Below are positions 16,009 to 23,360 of a stretch of 64,000 bases of DNA, piece after piece. The stretch covers positions 2,451,905 to 2,515,904 of the forward strand of contig JADJRB010000001.1 of assembly GCA_016712445.1 (NCBI GenBank). The letters run 5' to 3'. The number at the start of each line of letters is the position of its first letter. Positions within the stretch are counted from its first letter, which is position 1. A model generated the notes under the pieces. It made no database searches. It worked only from the letters and a program-made list of their open reading frames with translations, and had not been told where the DNA came from. Source of the stretch: Acidobacteriota bacterium. Lineage in GTDB: Bacteria; Pseudomonadota; Alphaproteobacteria; Caulobacterales; Hyphomonadaceae. Position numbers and translations under genes: made by a program.

Positions 16009-16691
16009 CAGCGCGCCCCCGCCAGCTGGTCGAGCGTAAACTGGACGTCCTCATCCAGATCCGTCTGGCGCCGGAGCCATGAGAGATAGTCGCCCGGCAC
16101 ATCTGTGAACTTCGCACCCTTGTGCTTCCCGAACGGAATCGTCCGGAGTAGGCGCGGGCGGCCCGACACTTCGATCATCCGCTCACGGGTCCAGCCGCGC
16201 GAGCGTAGGTCATCGAATAGCCCGGCCAAGGTCCACACGTCGTACATCGCACGGTGCGCGTGGCCGCCTGAGCCGAGCGGCGGGCCGGGTGTGCCGAGCC
16301 AATACCGGAGCGCCTGAAGGCCGTAGGACGGTGCGTCGTCGAACTCGGCATAGGCCACCTTCAGCGTGCAGGCCCAGGGCGCGGCCTTCAGGTGCGGAAG
16401 GAAGCGCCGGTCGAACGCGGCGTTGTGGGCGACGTACAGATCGGCGACGGGGAAGGTCTCCATCACCTCGTCGAGCGGCGGTGCGTTCTGCACCATCGCA
16501 TCAGTTATGTGGTGGATCGCCGAGGCTGTGCAGGGGATCGGCACGCCAGGATTGACCAGCGTGTTGATCGTCCGCTCGATAGGGGCGCCGCGGTCAAACA
16601 GGCGGCCCGTGATGGCGGCGATCTCGACGACTCGAGCGTCGTCTTCCATGCCGGTAGTCTCGACGTCGAGGAGGCAGACGAGCGGGCTCAT
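16008..16691 (-). CDS. DnaQ-like 3'-5' exonuclease (DEDDh) with DUF3820-type tail
   Basis: 227 residues. Exo I is LLDVETTG (Asp9, Glu11), Exo II is VAHNAAFDRRF, and Exo III is HAHRAMYDVW with His and Asp, so all four acidic residues and the histidine of the DEDDh class are present. The C-terminal segment IPFGKHKGAKFTDVPGDYL matches the DUF3820 (putative quorum-sensing/Exo-associated) element found fused to phage exonucleases. It is likely to edit or degrade DNA during phage replication. Confidence 0.88.
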   Translation of the reverse strand: MSPLVCLLDVETTGMEDDARVVEIAAITGRLFDRGAPIERTINTLVNPGVPIPCTASAIHHITDAMVQNAPPLDEVMETFPVADLYVAHNAAFDRRFLPHLKAAPWACTLKVAYAEFDDAPSYGLQALRYWLGTPGPPLGSGGHAHRAMYDVWTLAGLFDDLRSRGWTRERMIEVSGRPRLLRTIPFGKHKGAKFTDVPGDYLSWLRRQTDLDEDVQFTLDQLAGAR

Positions 16692-17032
16692 ACGGCAGCT
16701 CCTTCCAGCGCCGTCGCAATGGCCCGCTGCGCCGCCTCAAGCGACCGCCGCAGGTTGCCGGGGATGAAGGGCGAGGCCGCCGGTTCCTCGTCAAAGAGCG
16801 ACTGGATCGGGACGCGAAGGACGCGGGCCACAGCGGCCAGCATGCCGGCGCTGAGACGGTTCGTGCCCGTCTCGTACTTCTGCAGCTGCTGGTGGCTGAT
16901 GCCGAGCGCATCGCCCATCTCGTCGAGCGTCATGTCGGCCTCGGTGCGGAGGGTGCGGATGTTCCGGCCGACCTGCTTGTCGATCTCGGTCGGGGAGCGG
17001 CTTCCAGGCTCGCGGGTGAGGGTGTCAGGCAT
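16688..17032 (-). CDS. XRE-family HTH regulator
   Basis: 114 residues. A Cro/C1-type helix-turn-helix is clear at about residues 22-78: VGRNIRTLRTEADMTLDEMG, ALGISHQQLQKYETGTNRLS. No peptidase or ligand domain follows; the tail (LRRSLEAAQRAIATALEGA) is helical. It lies within the left early operon, between the exonuclease and recT, rather than in the immunity region, so it is probably an auxiliary regulator rather than the lysogeny repressor. Confidence 0.87.
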   Translation of the reverse strand: MPDTLTREPGSRSPTEIDKQVGRNIRTLRTEADMTLDEMGDALGISHQQLQKYETGTNRLSAGMLAAVARVLRVPIQSLFDEEPAASPFIPGNLRRSLEAAQRAIATALEGAAV

Positions 17033-17061
17033 GGGAAGGGATTCCTTTCGAGGGGTTGGGG

Positions 17062-18138
17062 TCAGACAGGGGTTTTCGGGGAGTTGACTGCGTCGGACAT
17101 GATGTCCTCAGCTTTTGGATTCAGCGCCTTGGCGAGACGGCAGTCCTCGGCGGTCTCGTCGATGAACGCGTCCTCTTGGTCAGCGGGAAGCGCGCGGTAA
17201 CGGACGGCCCACCGCTCGGCATATTCCAGCCCGCCTTTCTTGGTGCGGATCAGTTCGCCGGGGTGGGGCGGAAGCTCCTGGACGGACGGCTCGGCCCCGG
17301 CAGCTGGTTTTTCGCCTGCCTCGCCCTCCGTCTCGGCTGCAAGGGGTTGGGCCTGGTCGTCGTCCGCGTCCGGCTCATTCTCCGGGATCGGCTGCGACGC
17401 CGCCGGCGGGTCGGGCTCGGGCTGGTCCGGCGCGGATGCCTTGCGGCCCTCGGCAAGATTTTGGAGCAGGCGCTCGGCGGGGTCGGCCTTTTCGGGCGTG
17501 ACGTTCACGAAGCCGCCGGGCATCGCCTCGGCTTCCTCCCGGGTATAGACGCCCATAATGACGTCCGGAACGTGCCGGCGCGCCCATGCGCGGGCGGAGT
17601 AATAGCCAAGCTGCTGCTCGGGGTCGGCTTTCCAGAGCGGCGAATTCTGGGTCTTGATCGTGCCCTTCGCAGGTGACGTGTAGACCCGCTCTTTCGACTC
17701 GCCTTTGATCCGCCCTCGGACGGTGCAGGTCAGCTCGTCGCCCGATCCGCTGAATTCATAATCGAGGCGCCCGTCGAGGACCGGGCTGGCGTAGATCATG
17801 GCGGCGACGGCCTGCGCCTCATAGGCGATGGCATCGTTGACCATGTACGCCTTCAGGCTCAGCGCGAAGGGGTCCATGTTGACCCGGCCGGCCTGAAGGA
17901 TGATGCCCAGGCAGGCGCCGGTGTTGCCGCGCACGGCCTTGCCGACCATCGGCCCGGCGCCGGCCATAAGCTTGGCCATTTCGACGAGCTCGCCGAGGCT
18001 CTGGGGGGCGACCATGAACGAGCCGCCGAAGCTGGTCATCGGCACCCGGTCGCCGGCCTTGACGGCTTGAGGCAGGGTGCCCGGCCGCTCGATCACGGCG
18101 GGGCTCATGTCGTCAGACTGTTGCTGGGTATCGGGCAT
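17062..18138 (-). CDS. recT: RecT-family single-strand annealing protein
   Basis: 358 residues from ATG 18138 (a TTG two codons earlier is possible). The RecT/Bet-like core is visible: LGELVEMAKLMAGAG, GNTGACLGIILQAGRVNMDP, SLKAYMVNDAIAYEAQAVAA and KADPEQQLGYYSARAWARRH. A long acidic, proline-rich C-terminal tail (about 215-310) is unlike classical RecT and may bind partners. Overlaps the upstream nuclease gene by 26 bases; with it forms a RecE/RecT-type recombination pair that anneals resected phage DNA. Confidence 0.87.
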   Translation of the reverse strand: MPDTQQQSDDMSPAVIERPGTLPQAVKAGDRVPMTSFGGSFMVAPQSLGELVEMAKLMAGAGPMVGKAVRGNTGACLGIILQAGRVNMDPFALSLKAYMVNDAIAYEAQAVAAMIYASPVLDGRLDYEFSGSGDELTCTVRGRIKGESKERVYTSPAKGTIKTQNSPLWKADPEQQLGYYSARAWARRHVPDVIMGVYTREEAEAMPGGFVNVTPEKADPAERLLQNLAEGRKASAPDQPEPDPPAASQPIPENEPDADDDQAQPLAAETEGEAGEKPAAGAEPSVQELPPHPGELIRTKKGGLEYAERWAVRYRALPADQEDAFIDETAEDCRLAKALNPKAEDIMSDAVNSPKTPV

Positions 18139-19108
18139 TTGCAATCTCCTTCAGAGACGGGACTTGGGGGAAAAGGGCGTCGTTCTCGCGCAGCCATTTC
18201 ACGTGGTTGGCGGGCAGGCCGACTGTGACCGGGCCTTCGGAATAGGCGGGCCAGCTGTCGGTCTTGATGCAGTGCTCAAGGCGGCGCAGGGCGCGGCGGT
18301 TCTCCCGCGCGCCCCATTCGATCGCCTCGTCATCGATCGGGGCGATGGTCACTACGAAGGGGCTTTTCTTCTCCTGCGCGATCAGCGCGAAAGTCTCCAA
18401 TACGCGGCCGGTGGCACGGGCGATGACTTCTGCGCTGAAGGCCGCCTGGCAGTGATAGCCATAGTTCTTGATGGCAAATCGCAGATCCTCGGGATCGGCG
18501 CTCCGCGTGGTCTTGTAATCACCCCAGATCGTATCCGTAGGCAGACTATCCGGGCGCGCGAGCATCCAGATTCCGGTCTCAGGATCGCGCGCCGCGACCG
18601 TGACTTCGAGTGGGCCGGAAAAGAGGCCGTCCTTGACCATGGGCTCGCGGGCCAGACGCTCAGCCATTGAATAGACGTCATCGATCTCGTCCTGCCTGAA
18701 GATGGTCTTGCCCGCCGCTTCCTGCTCGGCCTTCCACGCCTTCTTGAACTTCAGGAAGCTGTCGAAGCCTTCGTGCGGGCCTTCCTTCCCCTCGTTGCTG
18801 GAGAAGTCGCGGAAGGGGCTGACCGCGATATCGGAGGGGAAGCGGCCCTCGATGCAGAGCGCATGGGCCATCCTCCCGAAGGTGGTCGCCTTCGTATCGG
18901 ACTCGCCTTCCTCTTCGTCGTAACGTGCCTTCAGCTTCTCCGGGCAGCGGTCGACCAGCCTAAGCCGGCTGTTGCTGACCGCGAAGCCGTCGCAAAGATC
19001 GGGATCGCGGTGATACCGGGACATCGGGACGTAGTAGAGCCCGTTCTCGGTGATCTGCTCGCCGTCGCTCAGTGTGCGGATCGGCAGGCCAAAGGCTTCG
19101 GTGATCAT
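18113..19108 (-). CDS. RecE-like PD-(D/E)XK exonuclease
   Basis: 331 residues from ATG 19108 (ATGA overlap with the upstream stop). It resembles the RecE C-terminal / DUF3799 type nucleases: YVPMSRYHRDPDLCDGFAVS, LRLVDRCPEKLKARYDE, GRMAHALCIEG, then the catalytic region MLARPDSLPTDTIWGDYKTT (Asp...Asp-x-Lys) and YGYHCQAAFSAEVIARATG. It would resect double-stranded ends and load the RecT protein encoded directly downstream. Confidence 0.85.
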   Translation of the reverse strand: MITEAFGLPIRTLSDGEQITENGLYYVPMSRYHRDPDLCDGFAVSNSRLRLVDRCPEKLKARYDEEEGESDTKATTFGRMAHALCIEGRFPSDIAVSPFRDFSSNEGKEGPHEGFDSFLKFKKAWKAEQEAAGKTIFRQDEIDDVYSMAERLAREPMVKDGLFSGPLEVTVAARDPETGIWMLARPDSLPTDTIWGDYKTTRSADPEDLRFAIKNYGYHCQAAFSAEVIARATGRVLETFALIAQEKKSPFVVTIAPIDDEAIEWGARENRRALRRLEHCIKTDSWPAYSEGPVTVGLPANHVKWLRENDALFPQVPSLKEIANARYPATV

Positions 19109-19413
19109 GCTTGGCCCCTTGCGATATCGATGGCGCGGCCGGTCGCATAGGTCACGGCGATAGACAGGGAGGCGAGGTGGCCGGGCGCGGGCACCGCGTA
19201 GAGCAGGCCTGCGATCGCCGCTTTGGCGGCATCTGCGGACGTGATCTGGTTTCCAGTGTGGCGGTTCTGCGCCACCATCACCTGGCCGATCACATTGGCT
19301 AGGAAAGCCGCCGGAGTTTCGGCGTTGAAGCAATCGGCCATTGTCAGGATCAGCGCGTCGGCGGCTTCCTGAACGCGCTCCAGCTGGGCCTCGGTATATT
19401 CGACGGTGCTCAT
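19105..19413 (-). CDS. hypothetical phage protein
   Basis: 102 residues, overlapping both neighbours by 1-4 bases. It is mostly helical and small-residue rich (TPAAFLANVIGQVMVAQNRH, DAAKAAIAGLLYAVPAPGHL). No domain recognised. Its place directly upstream of the nuclease/annealing pair suggests an early function. Confidence 0.7.
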   Translation of the reverse strand: MSTVEYTEAQLERVQEAADALILTMADCFNAETPAAFLANVIGQVMVAQNRHTGNQITSADAAKAAIAGLLYAVPAPGHLASLSIAVTYATGRAIDIARGQA

Positions 19414-19664
19414 CAGAAGGGCGCCTCCGGAGCGATGCGCTGCAGCAGCCCTTCGGCGGCCTTTCGCGCGTATCGGGTGAAGTCGGTGTTGTGCTCGAGC
19501 GCTTTGGCCACGGCCAAGTGCGCGGTCTCAAGGCGCGCGCCGTATTCCACCACTGCCGGGCGCTCGGAATTCACTTCCTCGATCGCGGCGACGAGCTGCG
19601 CCTGCGCGCCCATCAGGCCGCGCTGCGCCTCGATCAGGTGTTCGATGATCTCGGAGTCGGTCAT
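19413..19664 (-). CDS. hypothetical phage protein
   Basis: 83 residues, predicted all-helical (DSEIIEHLIEAQRGLMGAQA ...), without cysteines or membrane segments. Its stop and start overlap those of its neighbours, so it is coupled in the operon. Not recognised. Confidence 0.68.
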   Translation of the reverse strand: MTDSEIIEHLIEAQRGLMGAQAQLVAAIEEVNSERPAVVEYGARLETAHLAVAKALEHNTDFTRYARKAAEGLLQRIAPEAPF

Positions 19665-19906
19665 GCCGCTTCGTCCTTTCGATTGTTCCAGAGGCCTCGC
19701 CCGCCGAGGGCGTCATAGGCCGGGATGGGTTTGCCTTGCCGGGCGCGCTCAACGTCCCGCTCAAGCTGGCGGAAGGCGTCGGGGGCGATGTCAGATTTGA
19801 CGCCGGCGGCCTCGGCGAATGCCTTCAGGCGGTAGGCGCCGATCAGACGCTCACGGGCAAAGTCGAGCCGGGCCTGACCGTCGGCGGAGAGACGCTTCGG
19901 CTTCAT
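19661..19906 (-). CDS. hypothetical phage protein
   Basis: 81 residues from ATG 19906, which overlaps the upstream stop (ATGA); the longer frame upstream is a shadow. Basic N-terminus (MKPKRLSADGQARLDFARER), helical body. Not recognised. Confidence 0.68.
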   Translation of the reverse strand: MKPKRLSADGQARLDFARERLIGAYRLKAFAEAAGVKSDIAPDAFRQLERDVERARQGKPIPAYDALGGRGLWNNRKDEAA

Positions 19907-20259
19907 TGGCGCGCCGCCTTCCACGCTTCCCAATGAGCCAGGTCGGCGGCGGCGGCGTCGGCCTCGGCCGCGGCAATGGCCGGCGCCAAGTCGTCCTGAA
20001 CCGCGACGATCGCGTCGTCGGTCTCGCTTTCAAGCGCTTCGAGAAATTCGATAGCGCGGCGCAGTTCAACCTTGCGCTGGACGTGCGGGGCCATGCGCGC
20101 CTTGAGGGTCTGTTCGAGGCTTTCAAGCGCGCCCGCCGTGGCCGCCTTGTGAGTGGCCAGCAGCTGCAGCCGGGCTTCAGCGGCGCGGGCTTCCTCGGTG
20201 TCGGCAATAGCTGCCGCGCGGCGCTCCTCGGGCGAGCGTAGGTCAATGACGAGGGTCAT
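19903..20259 (-). CDS. hypothetical coiled-coil phage protein
   Basis: 118 residues from ATG 20259. After a short start (MTLVIDLRSPEERRAA) it is almost entirely Ala/Glu/Arg/Leu-rich helix and probably forms a coiled coil (ARLQLLATHKAATAGALESL, IAAAEADAAAADLAHWEAWK). Function unknown; ATGA overlaps on both sides. Confidence 0.68.
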   Translation of the reverse strand: MTLVIDLRSPEERRAAAIADTEEARAAEARLQLLATHKAATAGALESLEQTLKARMAPHVQRKVELRRAIEFLEALESETDDAIVAVQDDLAPAIAAAEADAAAADLAHWEAWKAARQ

Positions 20260-20492
20260 GCTGCGACCCCGTGCTTGACCCGGAGGCGCTCGACGCTGCG
20301 GTCGAAGGCTTCGAGGGCTTGGCGTTCCGCCTCGTTGGCCGGCACCGTCCACCCGATCATGGCGCCCAGCTTGATGCGGGCCGCGTCGTTCGGGGCGGAG
20401 AAGAATTCCCAGCCCAGCTTGCCGACCGCGCTGCCCGGCGCGTAGCCAAACTGGCGGAGGTATTCTGCCTCGGTGGCGGGTCGTTGTTGCAT
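20256..20492 (-). CDS. first gene of the left (pL) operon, hypothetical
   Basis: 78 residues from ATG 20492, preceded by AGGGAGAAAG. It has an LRQFGYAPGSAVGKLGWEFF segment and an alpha-helical tail (NEAERQALEAFDRSVERLRV). As the first product of the left operon, 26 bases behind the predicted pL -10 element, it is where lambda-like phages put an antiterminator or other immediate-early factor, but nothing in the sequence shows such a role. Confidence 0.72.
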   Translation of the reverse strand: MQQRPATEAEYLRQFGYAPGSAVGKLGWEFFSAPNDAARIKLGAMIGWTVPANEAERQALEAFDRSVERLRVKHGVAA

Positions 20493-20517
20493 CGCTTTCT
20501 CCCTGTGGGTTGAAAGG

Positions 20518-20546
20518 ACGCTATTCCGCAATTGCGGAATCGTCAA
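20518..20546 (-). promoter_or_regulatory. predicted left promoter pL
   Basis: Read on the minus strand: TTGACG (20546-20541), 17-base spacer, TAGCGT (20523-20518). The whole spacer is operator 1. A GANTC site (20537-20541) overlaps the -35 box, so CcrM-type methylation could affect it. Geometry matches pR exactly. Confidence 0.65.
20523..20540. promoter_or_regulatory. operator O1 (left pair)
   Basis: Perfect 18-base palindrome ATTCCGCAATTGCGGAAT, placed between the -35 and -10 boxes of pL. Shares the ATTCCG-N6-CGGAAT half-sites with three other copies; the most symmetrical of the four. Confidence 0.8.
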
Positions 20547-20552
20547 CACAAG

Positions 20553-20570
20553 ATTCCGAAACTTCGGAAT
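20553..20570. promoter_or_regulatory. operator O2 (left pair)
   Basis: ATTCCGAAACTTCGGAAT, centre exactly 30 bases from O1 (about three helical turns), so bound dimers could contact each other. A GATTC (GANTC) site overlaps its left edge (20552-20556). Confidence 0.78.
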
Positions 20571-20635
20571 ATTTTTTCCGCTCCCTCCGCGTTAACGCTA
20601 AGTTTCAAGTCGGTCGGCGGCAGGTGGAGAGGGAA

Positions 20636-20986
20636 ATGCGGTTTCTGATAGCGTTGGCGTTGGGGCTGACGGCTGCAGCGCCCGCTCGGGCGTGTTCACA
20701 CGAGGACAACATTGCCCTGTTTGAAGAGCAGGCACACCAAGCTGACCGATGCCGCATTGAAATGCAGGTTTATCGTGAGCAAGGCGCGGAGTGCGCAACG
20801 TTCTATGCCAGCAAGAGTCGCGGCGAGACGGCGTTGGCGTGTCTTCGGTTCGAGATGGATTTGGCTGAGGCGAAGGGCGACCTTACTGAGATCAACGAGG
20901 TGTTACCTCGATATGAATCCGCAATGGCCAAACTGACCACAGCACGCGCGAAGATGCGCGCTGCCGAAGACATGCTTCCACAGTGA
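20636..20986 (+). CDS. exported protein in immunity region
   Basis: 116 residues from ATG 20636, which follows GGAGAGGG; the frame upstream is open but crosses the operators. A signal peptide (MRFLIALALGLTAAAPARA) is followed by a cysteine and a helical, Cys-containing mature part (ADRCRIEMQVYREQGAECAT). It is probably periplasmic, or a lipoprotein if PARAC is used as a lipobox. It is the first of four plus-strand genes between pL and the repressor, a place where lambdoid phages keep rex-type exclusion genes. Family unknown. Confidence 0.7.
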   Translation: MRFLIALALGLTAAAPARACSHEDNIALFEEQAHQADRCRIEMQVYREQGAECATFYASKSRGETALACLRFEMDLAEAKGDLTEINEVLPRYESAMAKLTTARAKMRAAEDMLPQ

Positions 20987-21510
20987 CCAGCTCCGATTTA
21001 TGGAAATCCCAACCGGCCCGCGCCATCGAGCTCGTGGTGTCGGAAGTGAACCGATCAGGCAAGTTTTCCGAAAATGGAAAAGCGGAGATCGCGGTCCGGC
21101 TGCTGTACGTGCTCCGGAACGCGGAGTCGCCCCTGAAGGTCAGATGCTCTGACGGGGACGCGGCGCTCACGAAGGATGAACTCAAGGCGCTGGGCCTGCG
21201 CGGCAGCATCAAGATGGACCGCGAATATTGGAACTCGCTTTCACCGGCGGGGCAGGCGGATCCCGTGGACGCCGCCGAGACGATCTACCATCGGGCGCTG
21301 AGTGCCGTGTCGTTTGAAGGGACATTCAGTCAGGCGCGTACGCTCGGCTTGAGCAAATGCAGGATCTACGCGGGGGGAGCCCGCGCGTGCGACTACGCCC
21401 GGCGCCATGACCGCGCGATGATTCCTGTGCCCAGGGCAGGCGAGTGGCCGCCCGCGGAGTGCGATGCGCCATGGTGCTCCTGCGCCCTGGCGGCGGACCC
21501 CGCCAGCTAA
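20983..21510 (+). CDS. hypothetical immunity-region protein
   Basis: 175 residues, GTG start coupled to the preceding stop (GTGA). No signal peptide. The N-terminal two thirds look globular (VVSEVNRSGKFSENGKAEIA, ALTKDELKALGLRGSIKMDR); the C-terminus is rich in cysteines and prolines (CRIYAGGARACDYARRHDRA, PPAECDAPWCSCALA). Not recognised. Co-transcription with an exported protein suggests a shared role. Confidence 0.68.
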   Translation: MTSSDLWKSQPARAIELVVSEVNRSGKFSENGKAEIAVRLLYVLRNAESPLKVRCSDGDAALTKDELKALGLRGSIKMDREYWNSLSPAGQADPVDAAETIYHRALSAVSFEGTFSQARTLGLSKCRIYAGGARACDYARRHDRAMIPVPRAGEWPPAECDAPWCSCALAADPAS

Positions 21511-21537
21511 CGGATTGAAGAGAAGAGGGACGAGCCC

Positions 21538-21849
21538 ATGACCAAAACGCCAGCAACCCGCAAGATGAAGATCTGGAACCGCCCACCGCTGCCGAACGCG
21601 CAGGGCGGATCCGGAATCGCCGTCGCCTGGCTGTCTCTGCTTGTGGCCTGTGTGCTGATCACGTGGGCCATCGCAGACCCATATGCCGGCCCGATCCCGC
21701 TCTGGCTAGGAGCGGGGCTCGTGCAGGTCAGCCTGATCGTCTTTGCGGTGACGCCGATCCTGAGGGAAATCCGGCATCTGGCCTATGACATGGCCCGCAG
21801 GGCGGGCGAAGTCGAAGAACGCGAAGTGCCGCGCTACGCGCCGCTCTAA
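21538..21849 (+). CDS. small integral membrane protein
   Basis: 103 residues from ATG 21538, preceded by GAAGAGAGGG about eight bases upstream. Two membrane helices (IAVAWLSLLVACVLITWAIA and WLGAGLVQVSLIVFAVTPIL) separated by a short loop, with charged ends inside. This topology is common among superinfection-exclusion proteins and other lysogenic-conversion genes, but no family is recognised. Confidence 0.7.
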   Translation: MTKTPATRKMKIWNRPPLPNAQGGSGIAVAWLSLLVACVLITWAIADPYAGPIPLWLGAGLVQVSLIVFAVTPILREIRHLAYDMARRAGEVEEREVPRYAPL

Positions 21850-21901
21850 CCCGCGTTGGCGGCATCTGACGACTCACGATGGCATTACGAAGGGGATAAA
21901 A

Positions 21902-22435
21902 ATGTTCAGAAAAACGATCGTTGTATTGGCTCTTGCGGCGATGGCCTTGACCGTGCCGGCGAGTGCTCAGGAGCTTTGGCAGGGCGCAAAAAAGGGGGAT
22001 TCCCTGGAGCAGATACGGCAGGCGTTTCCTGACGTGTTGGCCTTCGACAAGCCGGTCGAATACACCGAGGATCGACTTGCGCTTCTCTATCTCGACGACC
22101 GATCGATCGGTGGCGAGATTTTCGACGTTTTCTTCATCATGAGCGGCGACGCGCTTGATATGGTCGTGCTTCGGATGAGCAAGGATGACACGGGCGAGAT
22201 CCCGAACTCCGTCGACTACCACGCCGTGGAGGCGCTGCTGAATCGCAGGTATGGCGCTCCGCTTTATGAAATGCCCGCCAAAATGCAGGACTCGCAATTC
22301 CTTCGCCTATACAAGAATGAGTTTCGTGACGGCGATCTCACGATTGGGATCTCGTGCATGTTCTGCGGCGGCGACGATGGTTTTCTGGGCGTCAACTATG
22401 AGCACAAGTCGGCGGCGCAAGCTGACGAATTCTAA
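21902..22435 (+). CDS. exported hypothetical protein in immunity region
   Basis: 177 residues from ATG 21902; the longer frame to 21785 lacks the signal peptide at its start. The signal sequence (MFRKTIVVLALAAMALTVPA SAQ) is clear; the mature part has LRMSKDDTGEIPNSVDYHAV, ALLNRRYGAPLYE and a Cys pair (ISCMFCGGDDGFL). The fold looks like that of small periplasmic proteins found with variable phage cargo. It ends 10 bases before the convergent repressor gene. Candidate lysogenic-conversion gene. Confidence 0.72.
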   Translation: MFRKTIVVLALAAMALTVPASAQELWQGAKKGDSLEQIRQAFPDVLAFDKPVEYTEDRLALLYLDDRSIGGEIFDVFFIMSGDALDMVVLRMSKDDTGEIPNSVDYHAVEALLNRRYGAPLYEMPAKMQDSQFLRLYKNEFRDGDLTIGISCMFCGGDDGFLGVNYEHKSAAQADEF

Positions 22436-22445
22436 GCGGCGCGGG

Positions 22446-23045
22446 CTAACCCAGCGCCCGCCCGATCCAGACGACGCGGCCGATCACGTTGAGCACTTCA
22501 GGGTCGTCGACCTTGAACGAGGCGTAGGCCGGGTTGTCGGATGACACCATGACCGAGCCGTCGTTCAGGTTGCGCTGACAGCGTTTCACAAGCAGCTCGC
22601 CTTCGTAGGCGAGAATGTAGATCCCCGGCTTCACGATCCGCCGCTCGCCCCGATTGACCAGAACCTTGTCGCCGTCGTGCAGGGTTTCCCACATCGAATC
22701 GCCGCCCACCTGGATTACGGCCAAGTCTTCGATGTTCCAGCGGTCGATCTCTGAGGCCCGATAGGGCTGCCAGCCTGACGGCGTGCCGTCCTCGACGAGG
22801 GCGCCGGCGCCCGCGGACGCCCGGATGTCGTAGATGGCGACTTGCCGGACGTCGCTGTCAGGCAGCGGCGCGCCGAACTCGCCCAGCGCCTTCTGCACCT
22901 TTTCGAGGTTGTCGCCCCGGAGGTTCCGGGCGGGATCGTTCAGGAAGGTGTGCAGTGTGTTGTAGGGTACGCCGGCCGCTTCCGAGATCTTCCGGATCCC
23001 GGCCGCCTTGATCGCCGCCCGAAGCTTCTTGTTCGAATCCACCAT
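22446..23045 (-). CDS. lysogeny repressor, S24/LexA-like
   Basis: 199 residues. N-terminal HTH (IRKISEAAGVPYNTLHTFLN, residues 18-37), then a linker with SAGAG (77-81) where autocleavage between Ala and Gly is expected, and a C-terminal S24 peptidase domain with catalytic Ser117 (VGGDSMWET) and Lys154 (ELLVKRCQR). RecA-stimulated self-cleavage, and so SOS induction, is likely. It probably binds the four ATTCCG-type operators and holds both arms off. Divergent from the Cro-like gene across O3/O4. Confidence 0.92.
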   Translation of the reverse strand: MVDSNKKLRAAIKAAGIRKISEAAGVPYNTLHTFLNDPARNLRGDNLEKVQKALGEFGAPLPDSDVRQVAIYDIRASAGAGALVEDGTPSGWQPYRASEIDRWNIEDLAVIQVGGDSMWETLHDGDKVLVNRGERRIVKPGIYILAYEGELLVKRCQRNLNDGSVMVSSDNPAYASFKVDDPEVLNVIGRVVWIGRALG

Positions 23046-23079
23046 GCCGCCTGCTTAAGCGCGCGGTCGCGGAGCGTCA

Positions 23080-23097
23080 TTTCCGCTATTTCGGAAT
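23080..23097. promoter_or_regulatory. operator O3 (right pair)
   Basis: TTTCCGCTATTTCGGAAT: the half-sites match those of the left pair with one change. It lies on the repressor side, upstream of the pR -35 box, 30 bases from O4. Confidence 0.75.
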
Positions 23098-23103
23098 AAT
23101 CGG

Positions 23104-23132
23104 TTGACAAATCCGAAGTTGCGGAAAATACC
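23104..23132 (+). promoter_or_regulatory. predicted right promoter pR
   Basis: TTGACA (23104-23109), a 17-base spacer made of O4, then AATACC (23127-23132). The -10 box is weak but has the same placement as in pL. A start site near 23138-23139 would leave the Cro-like gene almost without a leader. Confidence 0.62.
23110..23127. promoter_or_regulatory. operator O4 (right pair)
   Basis: AATCCGAAGTTGCGGAAA, two mismatches from the half-site consensus, located inside the pR spacer just as O1 is in pL. The central positions match O2 better than O3. Confidence 0.75.
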
Positions 23133-23138
23133 AGACGC

Positions 23139-23360
23139 ATGATCGACCATGCCATCACCCGCATTCGCCAACTGGTTGCAGACAAGAAGATCACTCTGGG
23201 CCAGGTCAGTGAGGTCTCCGGGCTTCCTTACTCCACGGTTCACGAGATGCTTCAGCCCGCCTGGGGAACGCGCGCGATTGAAAACCTGCGCAAGCTGGAA
23301 GGCGGCCTTTCGAAAATTGAGGAGATTGCCGGTCAGGGTGCCGCGGAGGCCTCGCCATGA
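23139..23360 (+). CDS. Cro-like regulator
   Basis: 73 residues. A helix-turn-helix (KKITLGQVSEVSGLPYSTVH, residues 16-35) resembles the repressor's HTH (ISEAAGVPYNTLHTFLN), so both may read the same operators, as with lambda CI and Cro. It is the first gene of the right arm, divergent from the repressor, with a very short predicted leader. The C-terminal part (IENLRKLEGGLSKIEEIAGQ) could form the dimer helix. Confidence 0.82.
   Translation: MIDHAITRIRQLVADKKITLGQVSEVSGLPYSTVHEMLQPAWGTRAIENLRKLEGGLSKIEEIAGQGAAEASP

Noticed and set aside
16688..17032. Second lysogeny repressor
   Set aside because: The XRE protein has no cleavage or peptidase domain, sits inside the left operon, and no operator-like palindromes were seen near it.
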